DNA from: Actinomycetes bacterium
GTDB lineage: Bacteria; Actinomycetota; Actinomycetes; JAHEKZ01
DNA length: 43,785 bases
Assembly: GCA_027118455.1 (NCBI GenBank)
Contig: JAJAYZ010000087.1
Span: 1 to 43,785 of the forward strand
Reading direction: 5' to 3'
Position 1 is the first letter of the stretch, and every line of letters starts with the position of its first letter. Position numbers and translations under genes: made by a program. The notes beneath the pieces were generated by a model. It was not told where the DNA came from, ran no database searches, and was given only the letters and a program-made list of their open reading frames with translations. Positions 1-6,678 of the stretch are shown in pieces.

Positions 1-90
1 CTGGTTGTCGTTCTTGGTTCCACCCTGGTTGTCGTTCTTGGTTCCACCCTGGTTGTCGTTCTTGGTGCCACCCTGGTTGTCGTTCTTGGT
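1..90 (-). repeat. 24-bp tandem repeat, 3.75 copies, at the left edge
   Basis: Units at 1-24, 25-48, 49-72 and a partial unit at 73-90 are identical apart from one base in the third. On the minus strand each unit encodes eight residues, GGTKNDNQ, so the repeat is in frame inside the envelope protein gene 1-342. The contig stops inside the repeat, so the true copy number is unknown. Confidence 0.95.
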
Positions 91-342
91 GGGTTCGGCT
101 GACGCGGTTCCAGACGGCTGCACCGTCGGCCCGGTGATGTTCGGCGTCGGGTCGGCCTGCTCCGGCTTGTCGCCGGAGGTGAGCAGCATCCAGGCCGCGA
201 GCCCGATGGCGCCGAGGACCACCAGGACGCTTAGTACCGGCAACAGCAACGGTGAAGCGGGGGCTGCAGCTGGAACCCCGGACTCAGAGGCAGCGCGGTG
301 CGAGCCTCTTGGCCGAGGCGGCGGCGAACCGGGCGTCGACAT
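1..342 (-). CDS. LytR_C-type membrane-anchored protein, 3' end missing (Rv0431-like)
   Basis: The ATG at 342 opens a frame that runs off the left edge. The visible 114 residues hold a short Pro/Ser/Ala-rich cytoplasmic start, one hydrophobic segment at about residues 33-53 (LLLPVLSVLVVLGAIGLAAW), then an acidic/polar linker that ends in tandem GGTKNDNQ octapeptides. This N-terminus is typical of actinobacterial proteins that carry an extracytoplasmic LytR C-terminal domain after a linker; that domain would lie beyond the edge and cannot be seen. The start is 9 nt downstream of the DUF3263 stop on the same strand, the order known from Mycobacterium (Rv0430-Rv0431). The family assignment rests on topology and neighbour, not on the domain itself. 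The repeat linker probably spans the cell wall. Confidence 0.7.
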   Translation of the reverse strand, partial: MSTPGSPPPRPRGSHRAASESGVPAAAPASPLLLPVLSVLVVLGAIGLAAWMLLTSGDKPEQADPTPNITGPTVQPSGTASAEPTKNDNQGGTKNDNQGGTKNDNQGGTKNDNQ

Positions 343-351
343 GCCCCTAGC

Positions 352-645
352 TCAGACTGAGGCGCCAAGCCGCCGCGCGGACCGCGCCCGCTGGCGGGCT
401 GCGCGGAGCCGACGGAGCCGCTTGATCAGCATCGGATCAAAGGTCAGTGCCTCAGGACGGTCGATCAGCGCGTTGAGCACTTGGTAGTACCGGGTGGCCG
501 ACATGTCGAAGAGCTCGCGGACTGCCGCCTCCTTGGCGCCGGCGTACTTCCACCACTGACGCTCAAAGGCGAGGACCTCCTGCTCCCGCTCGGTCAGCGT
601 CGTGGCCCCAGCGGTCATGCCGGTGTTCACGTAAGCGGCTTCCAT
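352..645 (-). CDS. DUF3263 domain protein (Rv0430-like)
   Basis: A 97-residue soluble protein with the DUF3263 signature: LTEREQEVLAFERQWWKYAG, then a helix-rich stretch with MSATRYYQVLNALIDRPEA and a basic tail KRLRRLRAARQRARSARR. The ATG at 645 is chosen over the longer frame (to 699) because AAGGAGAG lies 8 nt upstream of it and family members start close to this point. The fold looks like a small helix-turn-helix protein with an Arg-rich C-terminus, so nucleic-acid binding is plausible but not shown. It is cotranscribed with the LytR_C-type gene 9 nt downstream, the usual actinobacterial pairing. Its biochemical role is unknown. Confidence 0.9.
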   Translation of the reverse strand: MEAAYVNTGMTAGATTLTEREQEVLAFERQWWKYAGAKEAAVRELFDMSATRYYQVLNALIDRPEALTFDPMLIKRLRRLRAARQRARSARRLGASV

Positions 646-848
646 CAGCTTTTCTCTCCTTGCCTCGACGCGTTCTCTGCAGTGCTCGTGCTGGCCCATC
701 GCCGCCCCGGCCTGGGTTGAGCTACCGGGGGTCTGAGATGGGGGTGCTGTGGCGGCCCAGGCTTCCCCTCCCGGGCCGCTGGCTCATCGTAGGCCCCAAA
801 TCCCAACGATGTCATTCACCCGGGGACGTTCATGGCGCGCGGCCACAT

Positions 849-860
849 TAGGGTTCGTGC
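849..860 (+). promoter_or_regulatory. Leaderless -10 box for the cupin gene
   Basis: TAGGGT at 849-854 is followed by six bases and the ATG at 861, so the transcript would begin at the start codon. There is no Shine-Dalgarno sequence. Confidence 0.6.
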
Positions 861-1196
861 ATGTCTTGCTACGTCGTAGGCGCCGCGACCCAGGAACTCA
901 CCAGTGACCCGCTCGATCCGAGCCAGGTGGTCAGTGGAAACCCGCAGGTCAGCACCTACGAGCTGCTCGAAAGCGATGCGCTGGCCGTCGGCATCTGGCA
1001 GCACACCGTAGGGGTCTCGACCGATGTCGAGGTAGGCGAGATCTTCGTCGTGCTGGCCGGACGCGCCACGATCGAGGTCGCCGGTGGCCCCGCCCTGGAG
1101 GTCGGTCCCGGCGACGTCGGCGTCCTGGAGGCGGGGGCCGAGACTACCTGGACCATCCACGATGACCTCCGGAAGATCTACATCATTTGGCCATGA
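861..1196 (+). CDS. Cupin domain protein (DUF861 / EutQ-like)
   Basis: A 111-residue single-domain cupin. The second half reads GEIFVVLAGRATIEV and GPALEVGPGDVGVLEAGAETTWTIHDDLRKIYII, the glycine-rich turns and final aromatic strand of the Cupin_3 (DUF861) family. The usual histidine metal ligands of classical cupins are largely replaced (GEIFVVLAG), as in many DUF861 proteins, so it may bind a small molecule rather than catalyse. The next gene begins inside its stop codon (ATGA at 1193-1196), and a FAD amine-oxidase-like gene follows. DUF861 cupins often sit beside such oxidoreductases in amine or betaine catabolism, so an accessory role there is inferred. The substrate is unknown. Confidence 0.8.
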   Translation: MSCYVVGAATQELTSDPLDPSQVVSGNPQVSTYELLESDALAVGIWQHTVGVSTDVEVGEIFVVLAGRATIEVAGGPALEVGPGDVGVLEAGAETTWTIHDDLRKIYIIWP

Positions 1197-1693
1197 CCCT
1201 CCCGGATCAGTGCCCCGACGGGTACGTCGCCGACGTTCGTGCGCAGGTCGGGAACCGGCTGCTGCTTCTGCCGGCGGTCTCGGTTCACATTCGCGACGAC
1301 GTCGGACGACTCCTGCTCGTCCACCAGATCGACCGCCAGCAGTGGGGAACAGTCGGAGGCGCCGTCGAACCTGGCGAGTCCCCAGCTGACGCGGCTGTCC
1401 GCGAGGCGCGTGAGGAGACCGGGCTCGAGGTCGAGCTGACCGGGCTGGTGGCTGCGCTCGGCGGGCCTGGCTTCCAGATGACCTACCCCAACGGTGACGA
1501 GTGCGCTTACATCTCCATCGTCTTCGATGCGCGGGTGGTCGGCGGTGAGCTCGTGGCCGACGGCGTCGAGGTCTCCCAATGCGCGTGGTTCACCAAGGAC
1601 GATCTCGAAACGGCCGACATCAGCACGGTGAGCCGCTCGGTGCTGCTGGCCGTTGGAGCGCTCCAACCGGCGGCAGCCACGCACCCGGAGTAG
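1193..1693 (+). CDS. NUDIX hydrolase
   Basis: A 166-residue NUDIX protein with a complete Nudix box at about residues 56-78 (GGAVEPGESPADAAVREARE followed by ETGL), fitting G-x5-E-x7-REUxEExGU. It therefore should hydrolyse a nucleoside diphosphate linked to another group, with Mg2+ held by the box glutamates. The substrate is not predictable; the sequence WGTVGGAVEPGES is like ADP-sugar or (d)NTP pyrophosphatases of broad specificity. The ATG at 1193 overlaps the cupin stop as ATGA and is preferred to the TTG at 1187. The FAD oxidoreductase begins 10 nt after its stop, so the three genes form one transcription unit. Confidence 0.9.
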   Translation: MTLPDQCPDGYVADVRAQVGNRLLLLPAVSVHIRDDVGRLLLVHQIDRQQWGTVGGAVEPGESPADAAVREAREETGLEVELTGLVAALGGPGFQMTYPNGDECAYISIVFDARVVGGELVADGVEVSQCAWFTKDDLETADISTVSRSVLLAVGALQPAAATHPE

Positions 1694-1703
1694 CGTCCCG
1701 GGC

Positions 1704-3092
1704 ATGCCCGACACCTACCGGCGGCTCAGTCTCTGGCACGACCTCGCTCATGCTGCAGGCGACGACTTCGTGCCACGTGCCGCGCTCCCCGGCTCAGTCG
1801 ACGCTGACGTCGCAATTGTAGGAGCGGGCTACACCGGGCTCTGGGCAGCGCACACGTTGCTCGAACGCGATCCAACCCTGCGCGTCGTCGTGATCGAGCG
1901 CGAGGTCGCCGGGTTCGGCGCATCCGGACGCAACGGTGGGTGGGCATCGGCGATCTTCCCGACCCCGTGGAAACGAATCGCGCGCGACTCCTCGCGCGAT
2001 GCCGCCCGACGCATGCAGCACGCGCTCAACGACACCGTCGACGTCATCGGCGAAGTCGCTGCCAAAGAAGACATCGACTGTCACTACGCAAAGGGTGGGA
2101 TTCTCTCGACCGCCCGCAACCAGGCGCAGTGGATCCGCGCGCAGGGCGAAGTGGCGTCCGCTCGCGAGTGGGGATTCGGTGCGGACTTCCTGCAGTTGTT
2201 GGACGCTAACGAGACCGCCGAACGGGTCGGCGTCTCGAATGCACTGGGTGCAACGTTCACTCCACATGGCGCTGCGATCCAACCAGCGATGCTTAACCGG
2301 GGCCTGGCCGTCGCGGTCGAACTCCAAGGCGCAACCATCTACGAACAGACGCCGGCCACGTCTGTCGAACCGGGCATCGTGCGCACGCCGTTCGGCGACG
2401 TGCGCGCCGAGATCGTCGTGCGCGCGACCGAGGGCTACACCCCCGACCTACCGGGAATGGCGCGCGACATCGTGCCGATGTACTCACTCATGGTGGCGAC
2501 CGAGCCGCTGCCAGAGGATGTGCTCGCGTCCATCGGCCTGGCGTCTCGCGCGACGTTCAGCGACAAGCGGCACCTGCGCATCTACGGCCAGCGCACCGCC
2601 GACGGGCGCCTCGCCTTCGGCGGACGCGGGGCGCCGTACCACTACGGGTCACGGATCGACCCGGCGTTCGACCACGATGCGGGCGTGCACCAAATGCTGC
2701 GCGAGATCCTGGTCGACCTGTTCCCGGTGCTGCATGACTCAGAGTTCACGCACGCCTGGGGCGGCAACCTCGGCATCCCCCGCGACTGGTTCCCGTCCGT
2801 TGGCTTCGACCGGCGTACCGGATTCGCGTGGGCCGGCGGCTACGTGGGAGACGGCGTCACGACTGCGTGCTTGGCCGGACGCACGTTAGGCGACCTCATC
2901 ACCGACACCGACTCCGAGCTCGTCACGTTGCCGTGGGTCGGACGCCGCTCACAAAAGTGGGAGCCGGAGCCGCTGCGGTGGACCGGCGTCAACGCGGTCA
3001 CGCAGCTGATGGCGCAGGGCGACAGGAGCGAGGCGCGCACCGGAAAGCCGTCAGCAACGGTTGCGCGGTTCTGGAAGACCCTCGGCTTCTAG
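1704..3092 (+). CDS. FAD-dependent oxidoreductase, DAO family (PuuB/OrdL-like)
   Basis: A 462-residue protein of the D-amino-acid oxidase/GlpO superfamily. The Rossmann dinucleotide motif VAIVGAGYTGLWAAHTLLE is at about residues 37-55 with the acidic ribose-binding residue in VVIERE, followed by GFGASGRNGGWAS, the FAD-contacting stretch of gamma-glutamylputrescine oxidases and similar amine oxidases. Near the C-terminus, FAWAGGYVGDGVTTACLAGR is the second FAD-contact segment. The protein probably oxidises a secondary or primary amine with release of H2O2. Start: the ATG at 1704 follows the NUDIX stop by 10 nt; a TTG at 1653 lies inside the NUDIX gene and is unlikely. The upstream cupin supports amine catabolism, but the substrate is an inference. 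Confidence 0.88.
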   Translation: MPDTYRRLSLWHDLAHAAGDDFVPRAALPGSVDADVAIVGAGYTGLWAAHTLLERDPTLRVVVIEREVAGFGASGRNGGWASAIFPTPWKRIARDSSRDAARRMQHALNDTVDVIGEVAAKEDIDCHYAKGGILSTARNQAQWIRAQGEVASAREWGFGADFLQLLDANETAERVGVSNALGATFTPHGAAIQPAMLNRGLAVAVELQGATIYEQTPATSVEPGIVRTPFGDVRAEIVVRATEGYTPDLPGMARDIVPMYSLMVATEPLPEDVLASIGLASRATFSDKRHLRIYGQRTADGRLAFGGRGAPYHYGSRIDPAFDHDAGVHQMLREILVDLFPVLHDSEFTHAWGGNLGIPRDWFPSVGFDRRTGFAWAGGYVGDGVTTACLAGRTLGDLITDTDSELVTLPWVGRRSQKWEPEPLRWTGVNAVTQLMAQGDRSEARTGKPSATVARFWKTLGF

Positions 3093-3099
3093 CCGACCG

Positions 3100-3234
3100 C
3101 CCCTCATTTCGGGGGCATGTCACATGGGTTCGGTCATTTCGAACCTTCGTATGACCCATCGGCTGGTGCCTCGACTGCAGCGTGCGGCGTTGGTTCGGTC
3201 ATTTCGAACCCATGTGGCATGGCCCCCTTATGGG
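3100..3234. repeat. Large palindromic intergenic element, family 1, copy 1
   Basis: The arms at about 3111-3144 and 3192-3226 are inverted repeats (GGGGGCATG, then CACATGGGTTCG and a GGTTCGGTCATTTCGAACC core in each). Each core is also a small hairpin (GGTTCG/CGAACC). The outer parts CCCCTCATTTCGGGGG and GGCCCCCTTATGGG extend the fold. It sits between convergent genes (FAD oxidoreductase and PLP decarboxylase). A second copy is at 28188-28333, also between convergent genes. Confidence 0.9.
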
Positions 3235-3244
3235 TCCTGGGGGG

Positions 3245-4600
3245 TCAGCCGGCCATGGTGTCGAGGATCAGTGCGACGTCGGCCTCCGTGGTACGCGGAT
3301 TGACAACGGCGAAGCGCGTCACCGTCTCGCCGTAGTGCGTCGTCGGCAGCACGAAGGCGAAGTTCGCCGCCAGCAGGCGATCGGACCAGGCGTAGTAGTT
3401 CGCCTTGCTCCAGCCGATTCGCCGGAAGACCACCACCGAGAGATTGGGTTCGCGCACCAGCTCGAGGTATGACCGCCGCCGGACGCCGTCAGCCGCCGAT
3501 CGAGCCACCGCCAGCGTGCGCTCAACGGCGTCGGTGTAGGCCTGTGTCCCGTGCGTGGCCAGGCTGAACCACAGGGGCAGACCCCGGGCACGGCGGGAGA
3601 GGTGCACCGCGTAGTCGCTGGGGTTGAACTCGTTGTCCTCGTTGATTGCTTCGAGGTAGCCGGCAGTCTGGGTGTGTGCTGCCTTGCCCAGGGTGGGGTC
3701 ACGATAGATCAGCGCACAGGCGTCAAACGGAGCAAAGAGCCACTTGTGGGGATCGACGATCAGAGAGTCGACACCTTCGATGCCGTCGAAGATCGAGCGC
3801 GCGCTCGGAGCGCACAACGCCGCAAGCCCATAGGCACCGTCGACATGCACCCAGAGCCCACGTTCGCGGCCGACCTCCACGGCGCCCTTGATGTCGTCGA
3901 CGACGCCATAGTTCGTCGTGCCACCTGTCGCGACGACCGCGAAGACGTTGTCGGTTCCGTGCTCGTCCAACGTGGTACGGAGCGCGTTGCCGGTCATGCG
4001 ACCGTTCTCGTCGACCGGGACAACCACGATGTCGACGTCCATGACGCGGGCGGCGTGCTGCATCGACGAGTGCGCCTCGACGCTGCACGCGAAGGCCCAT
4101 CGAGCGGGACGCGCGCCTTCACGACGCGCTGCAGCCGTGTGTCTGGCGGCGACGAGCGCTGACAGGTTGCCGTTGGTTCCCCCTTGCACGAAGCAGCCAC
4201 CCGCCTCGGCCGGAAGGCCAGCGAGGTCGGCGATCCACCGCAGCGCCTGGTTCTCGGCGTACACGGCGCCCGCGCCCTCCAGCCACGAGCCGCCGTAGAT
4301 CGACGAGGCACCGACGACCAGGTCGAACAGCGTTGCCGCCTCGGTGGGCGCAGCAGGGATGAACGAGAGGAAGCGCGGGTTGTCAACCGACAGGCAGGCC
4401 GGCGCTAACACCTCGGTGAAGACGCGCAACGCCTCGTCGCCTCCGAGGCCGTTCGGGGTGATGGTCTGACCCGCCGCCTCGTGCAGGAAAGCTGGCGGCT
4501 TCGCGCCGTCCAGGGGCACCGGATCCAGCCGCAACCGGTGGCGGGCGTAGTCGATGGCCTGTCGGAGGAGCCGCTCGGTGTCGGCGTCGAACGTATGCAC
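3245..4600 (-). CDS. Group II PLP-dependent amino acid decarboxylase
   Basis: A 451-residue protein of the aromatic-L-amino-acid/glutamate decarboxylase family. The PLP lysine is in DPHKWLFAPFD, the cofactor aspartate in WVHVDGAYG, and PRFLSFIPAAPT near residue 80 is the substrate-side segment. GCFVQGGTNGNLSALVAAR is the phosphate-binding region. It should decarboxylate an amino acid, probably aromatic, to an amine in the cytosol, though the actinobacterial branch also includes enzymes of untested substrate. The GTG at 4600 is chosen because TACAGT lies six bases upstream, fitting a leaderless start; the longer frame begins with a TTG at 4645 and has no signal. It is single, convergent with the FAD amine oxidase and divergent from desA. 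Confidence 0.88.
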   Translation of the reverse strand: MHTFDADTERLLRQAIDYARHRLRLDPVPLDGAKPPAFLHEAAGQTITPNGLGGDEALRVFTEVLAPACLSVDNPRFLSFIPAAPTEAATLFDLVVGASSIYGGSWLEGAGAVYAENQALRWIADLAGLPAEAGGCFVQGGTNGNLSALVAARHTAAARREGARPARWAFACSVEAHSSMQHAARVMDVDIVVVPVDENGRMTGNALRTTLDEHGTDNVFAVVATGGTTNYGVVDDIKGAVEVGRERGLWVHVDGAYGLAALCAPSARSIFDGIEGVDSLIVDPHKWLFAPFDACALIYRDPTLGKAAHTQTAGYLEAINEDNEFNPSDYAVHLSRRARGLPLWFSLATHGTQAYTDAVERTLAVARSAADGVRRRSYLELVREPNLSVVVFRRIGWSKANYYAWSDRLLAANFAFVLPTTHYGETVTRFAVVNPRTTEADVALILDTMAG

Positions 4601-4612
4601 GGCTGCACTGTA
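4601..4612 (-). promoter_or_regulatory. Leaderless -10 box for the PLP decarboxylase
   Basis: On the minus strand TACAGT (4612-4607) is followed by GCAGCC and the GTG start at 4600. This decided the start codon. Confidence 0.6.
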
Positions 4613-4690
4613 CGGCCGCAGTGGTGTGCCTGGCAGGGCCAGCAACGGCCGAAGGCGACAAGTGGCGCCAGGTGGGCTAACGTTGCCTGA

Positions 4691-4708
4691 ACCTACGGAA
4701 CCGTAAGT
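4691..4708. promoter_or_regulatory. Probable TetR-type operator upstream of the acyl-ACP desaturase
   Basis: ACCTACGG-AA-CCGTAAGT is an inverted repeat with seven of eight arm positions matching. It overlaps a possible -10 box TAAGTT (4704-4709) of the desaturase gene. Palindromes of the CTACGGAACCGTAG type are found before fatty-acid desaturase genes of actinobacteria and are bound by TetR-family lipid regulators; the regulator is not in the window. Confidence 0.55.
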
Positions 4709-4733
4709 TACGCCGTGTCGAAGGGAGCCCCAC

Positions 4734-5675
4734 GTGCCCGCCTACACCGAAGACCAGCTCGCCGCCCGACTGCTTGCCGATCTCGAGCCAGTGGTGACCG
4801 GCGAGATCAACCGGCACATCACGATGGCCCGCGACTGGTACCCGCACGAATACGTGCCGTGGAGTGAGGGGCGTACCTTCGCCGGCGTCCTCGATGGCGA
4901 TACGTGGGAGCCGGCCGAGCAGCGGTTCAGCGACGCCGCGCGCGCTGCCTTGATCGTCAACCTGCTCACCGAGGACAACCTGCCGAGCTACCACTTCGAG
5001 ATCGCCAACCAGTTCACCCGTGAGGGCGCCTGGGGTGAGTGGGTGCACCGCTGGACGGCCGAGGAGGGCCGCCACGCGCAGGTCATCCGCGACTACTTGA
5101 CGGTGACGCGTTCGGTCGACCCCAAAGAGCTCGAGGACCTCCGGATGGCCCACATGCAGACCGGGTTCACTGCGCTGCACCCGGGAATGCTTGGGGGGTT
5201 GGCGTACGTGTCGTTCCAGGAGCTGGCGACCCGGGTGTCGCACCGCAACACCGGCAAAGCGACCGGCGACCCGGTGGCCGAGCAGATGTTCGCCCGCATC
5301 GCGCTGGACGAAAACCTGCACATGATCTTCTACCGCAACATGCTCGGTGCCGCGTTCGAGTTGGCCCCTGACGACGTCATGGGTGCCGTACGCGACGTCG
5401 TCCTCGACTTCAAGATGCCAGGGCACGACATCCCAGGGTTCCGGCGCAAGGCGGTGCAGATCGCCGTCGAGGGGATCTACGACCTGCGTCAGCACAAGGA
5501 CGAGGTGCTCATGCCGGTGCTACGTCACTGGAAGGTCTTCGAGCGCACCGACCTGGGGCCAGAGGGAGAGAAGGCGCGTCAGCAGGTGGCTGAGTTCCTC
5601 GATGACCTCGAGGTAACGGCCGCCCGCTTCGAAGAGAAGCGCGACGCCCTCAAGGCCCGCCTCGCCGCCCGCTAA
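4734..5675 (+). CDS. desA: Acyl-[ACP] desaturase, soluble diiron type (DesA-like)
   Basis: A 313-residue member of the fatty acid desaturase type 2 family (ferritin-like, soluble). The diiron ligands are visible: EDNLPSYH at about 80-87, EEGRH at 110-114 (E-x-x-H) and DENLH at 192-196 (E-x-x-H). The enzyme inserts a cis double bond into an acyl chain bound to acyl carrier protein using O2 and reduced ferredoxin. The GTG at 4734 follows the Shine-Dalgarno AAGGGAG. A palindrome upstream suggests repression that responds to acyl-CoA or membrane state. It ends just before a 60-bp palindromic element (5676-5735). Mycobacterial DesA1/DesA2 are the closest named relatives; which of these it corresponds to cannot be told. 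Confidence 0.9.
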   Translation: MPAYTEDQLAARLLADLEPVVTGEINRHITMARDWYPHEYVPWSEGRTFAGVLDGDTWEPAEQRFSDAARAALIVNLLTEDNLPSYHFEIANQFTREGAWGEWVHRWTAEEGRHAQVIRDYLTVTRSVDPKELEDLRMAHMQTGFTALHPGMLGGLAYVSFQELATRVSHRNTGKATGDPVAEQMFARIALDENLHMIFYRNMLGAAFELAPDDVMGAVRDVVLDFKMPGHDIPGFRRKAVQIAVEGIYDLRQHKDEVLMPVLRHWKVFERTDLGPEGEKARQQVAEFLDDLEVTAARFEEKRDALKARLAAR

Positions 5676-5735
5676 CCCCACGCAACGTGTGCGTTGACCG
5701 GTCCTATAGGGCCGGTGAGCCTTCACGTTGTGGGG
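5676..5735. repeat. Palindromic element, family 2, copy A
   Basis: The outer arms CCCCACGCAACGTG (5676-5689) and CACGTTGTGGGG (5724-5735) flank a palindromic core ACCGGTCCTATAGGGCCGGT (5697-5716). It lies between the convergent desA stop and the DUF559 pseudogene, whose reading frame ends in the core (TAG at 5706-5704). A second copy with the same core is at 6619-6671, in the same orientation. Confidence 0.9.
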
Positions 5736-6562
5736 AGTTCACGGCGCGGCAGCGGGGACCGCAGCTGGTCAGTTCACCGGTCCAACCCCGGTCCCACAAG
5801 ACCGTGGCTACCTCGAAGAGCCGCCCCGCACGGCTCTTCGAGGTCAGCATGTCCGTAGCGGAGGGTGGCCTTGCCCTGACGCGTCCTCGAGGTAGCCCGT
5901 GCGGGCGCTCCACCCTGACGAGATACTTGTGCTCGAGCAGGCTCTCGACGCCTCCGATGACATCGGCAAGGACGTCCTTGATCAGTTGTCGGTGGCTCTG
6001 CCGCTTGCGGCGTCCCACGGTCTTCAGGATGACCCCAGCCGTGACCGCCTTGCTGCGGCAGGCGTCAGTCAGCAGTGCGACGACGTCGTGAGGTGACCGC
6101 ATCTGAGCAACAAGACCGAGAACGGTGTCAGCCGCGGTGGTGATCGGCAACCCGTCATGCACCGTTGCCTTGGCCGGCAGCAGCCGACTTCGGTGGACTC
6201 GCACTCCCGAGGCTGCAACTTCAACGCGCGAAGCGGGAATTGATACGTGGACAATCGCCCCTGGACGTCGTCGGGTGAAACCATAGACTTTGGCCGCATT
6301 CCAGTGACTCAGAACTGCGCCGTCACCGCTGGCCAGAAGGGCGGCCCACCACCGAGACGCTGCGCCTGGACGCATGTTGCCAGTGAGATAGATGCCTTCA
6401 TGGAGCCGAACCAACCGACCGGCGCTCAACTGCCGTCTGATCCCGTCATGGGTCACCCCAAGATCGGCGGCCTGACGCGCTGAGATCACCCCCCGCCTGC
6501 TGTCGTGCAAAGACCCGAAGCCTCTGGAGCTCGCGGGCTCCACTCGTAGGTTCGCTGCGCAT
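5704..6562 (-). pseudogene. Decayed AbiEi-type / DUF559 protein gene
   Basis: The intact family (about 290-310 residues) has an AbiEi-like winged helix, a middle region and a C-terminal DUF559 PD-(D/E)XK nuclease-like domain. Here the N-terminus MRSEPTSGARELQRLRVFAR (ATG at 6562) is in one frame and continues as GVISARQAADLGVT in another; a six-G tract (6494-6489 on the minus strand) is the break, and five Gs would restore QAGVISARQ. The middle SLLEHKYLVRVERPHGLPRG is intact. The nuclease core that should follow is gone: the text jumps to GKATLRYGHADLEEPCGAA in a different frame, then shifts back to FEVATVLWDRGWTG and SCGPRC. So there are two or three lesions plus a deletion of roughly 50 codons. 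It is almost certainly non-functional. Confidence 0.8.
5811..5843. repeat. Perfect 13-bp stem-loop within the DUF559 pseudogene
   Basis: CCTCGAAGAGCCG (5811-5823) pairs with CGGCTCTTCGAGG (5831-5843) across a seven-base loop. The reading frame of the family shifts at exactly this hairpin, so it marks the C-terminal lesion. Confidence 0.85.
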
Positions 6563-6618
6563 CGCGCAACTGTGCCAAGGCTCTCGGTCGAATGCGTCCA
6601 GAACGATCCCGCTGTGGA

Positions 6619-6671
6619 CACCACGTGTTAGCTGGCCGGTCCTATAGGGCCGGTGAACTCCCACGTTGTGG
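6619..6671. repeat. Palindromic element, family 2, copy B
   Basis: CCACGTG (6621-6627) and CCACGTTGTGG (6661-6671) flank GCCGGTCCTATAGGGCCGGT (6635-6654), the same core as copy A except its first base. It lies 8 bp beyond the M20 peptidase stop and upstream of the pseudogene, so it may also serve as terminator for the M20 gene. Confidence 0.88.
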
Positions 6672-6678
6672 CAGGGGG

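Noticed and set aside
5..487. Plus-strand frame with LSFLVPPW repeats
   Set aside because: Antisense of the GGTKNDNQ repeat and the DUF3263 gene; the minus-strand reading has the right neighbours and family match.
4677..5495. Minus-strand frame of 272 residues opposite desA
   Set aside because: Shadow of the desaturase; low-complexity His/Val/Asp composition and no motif.
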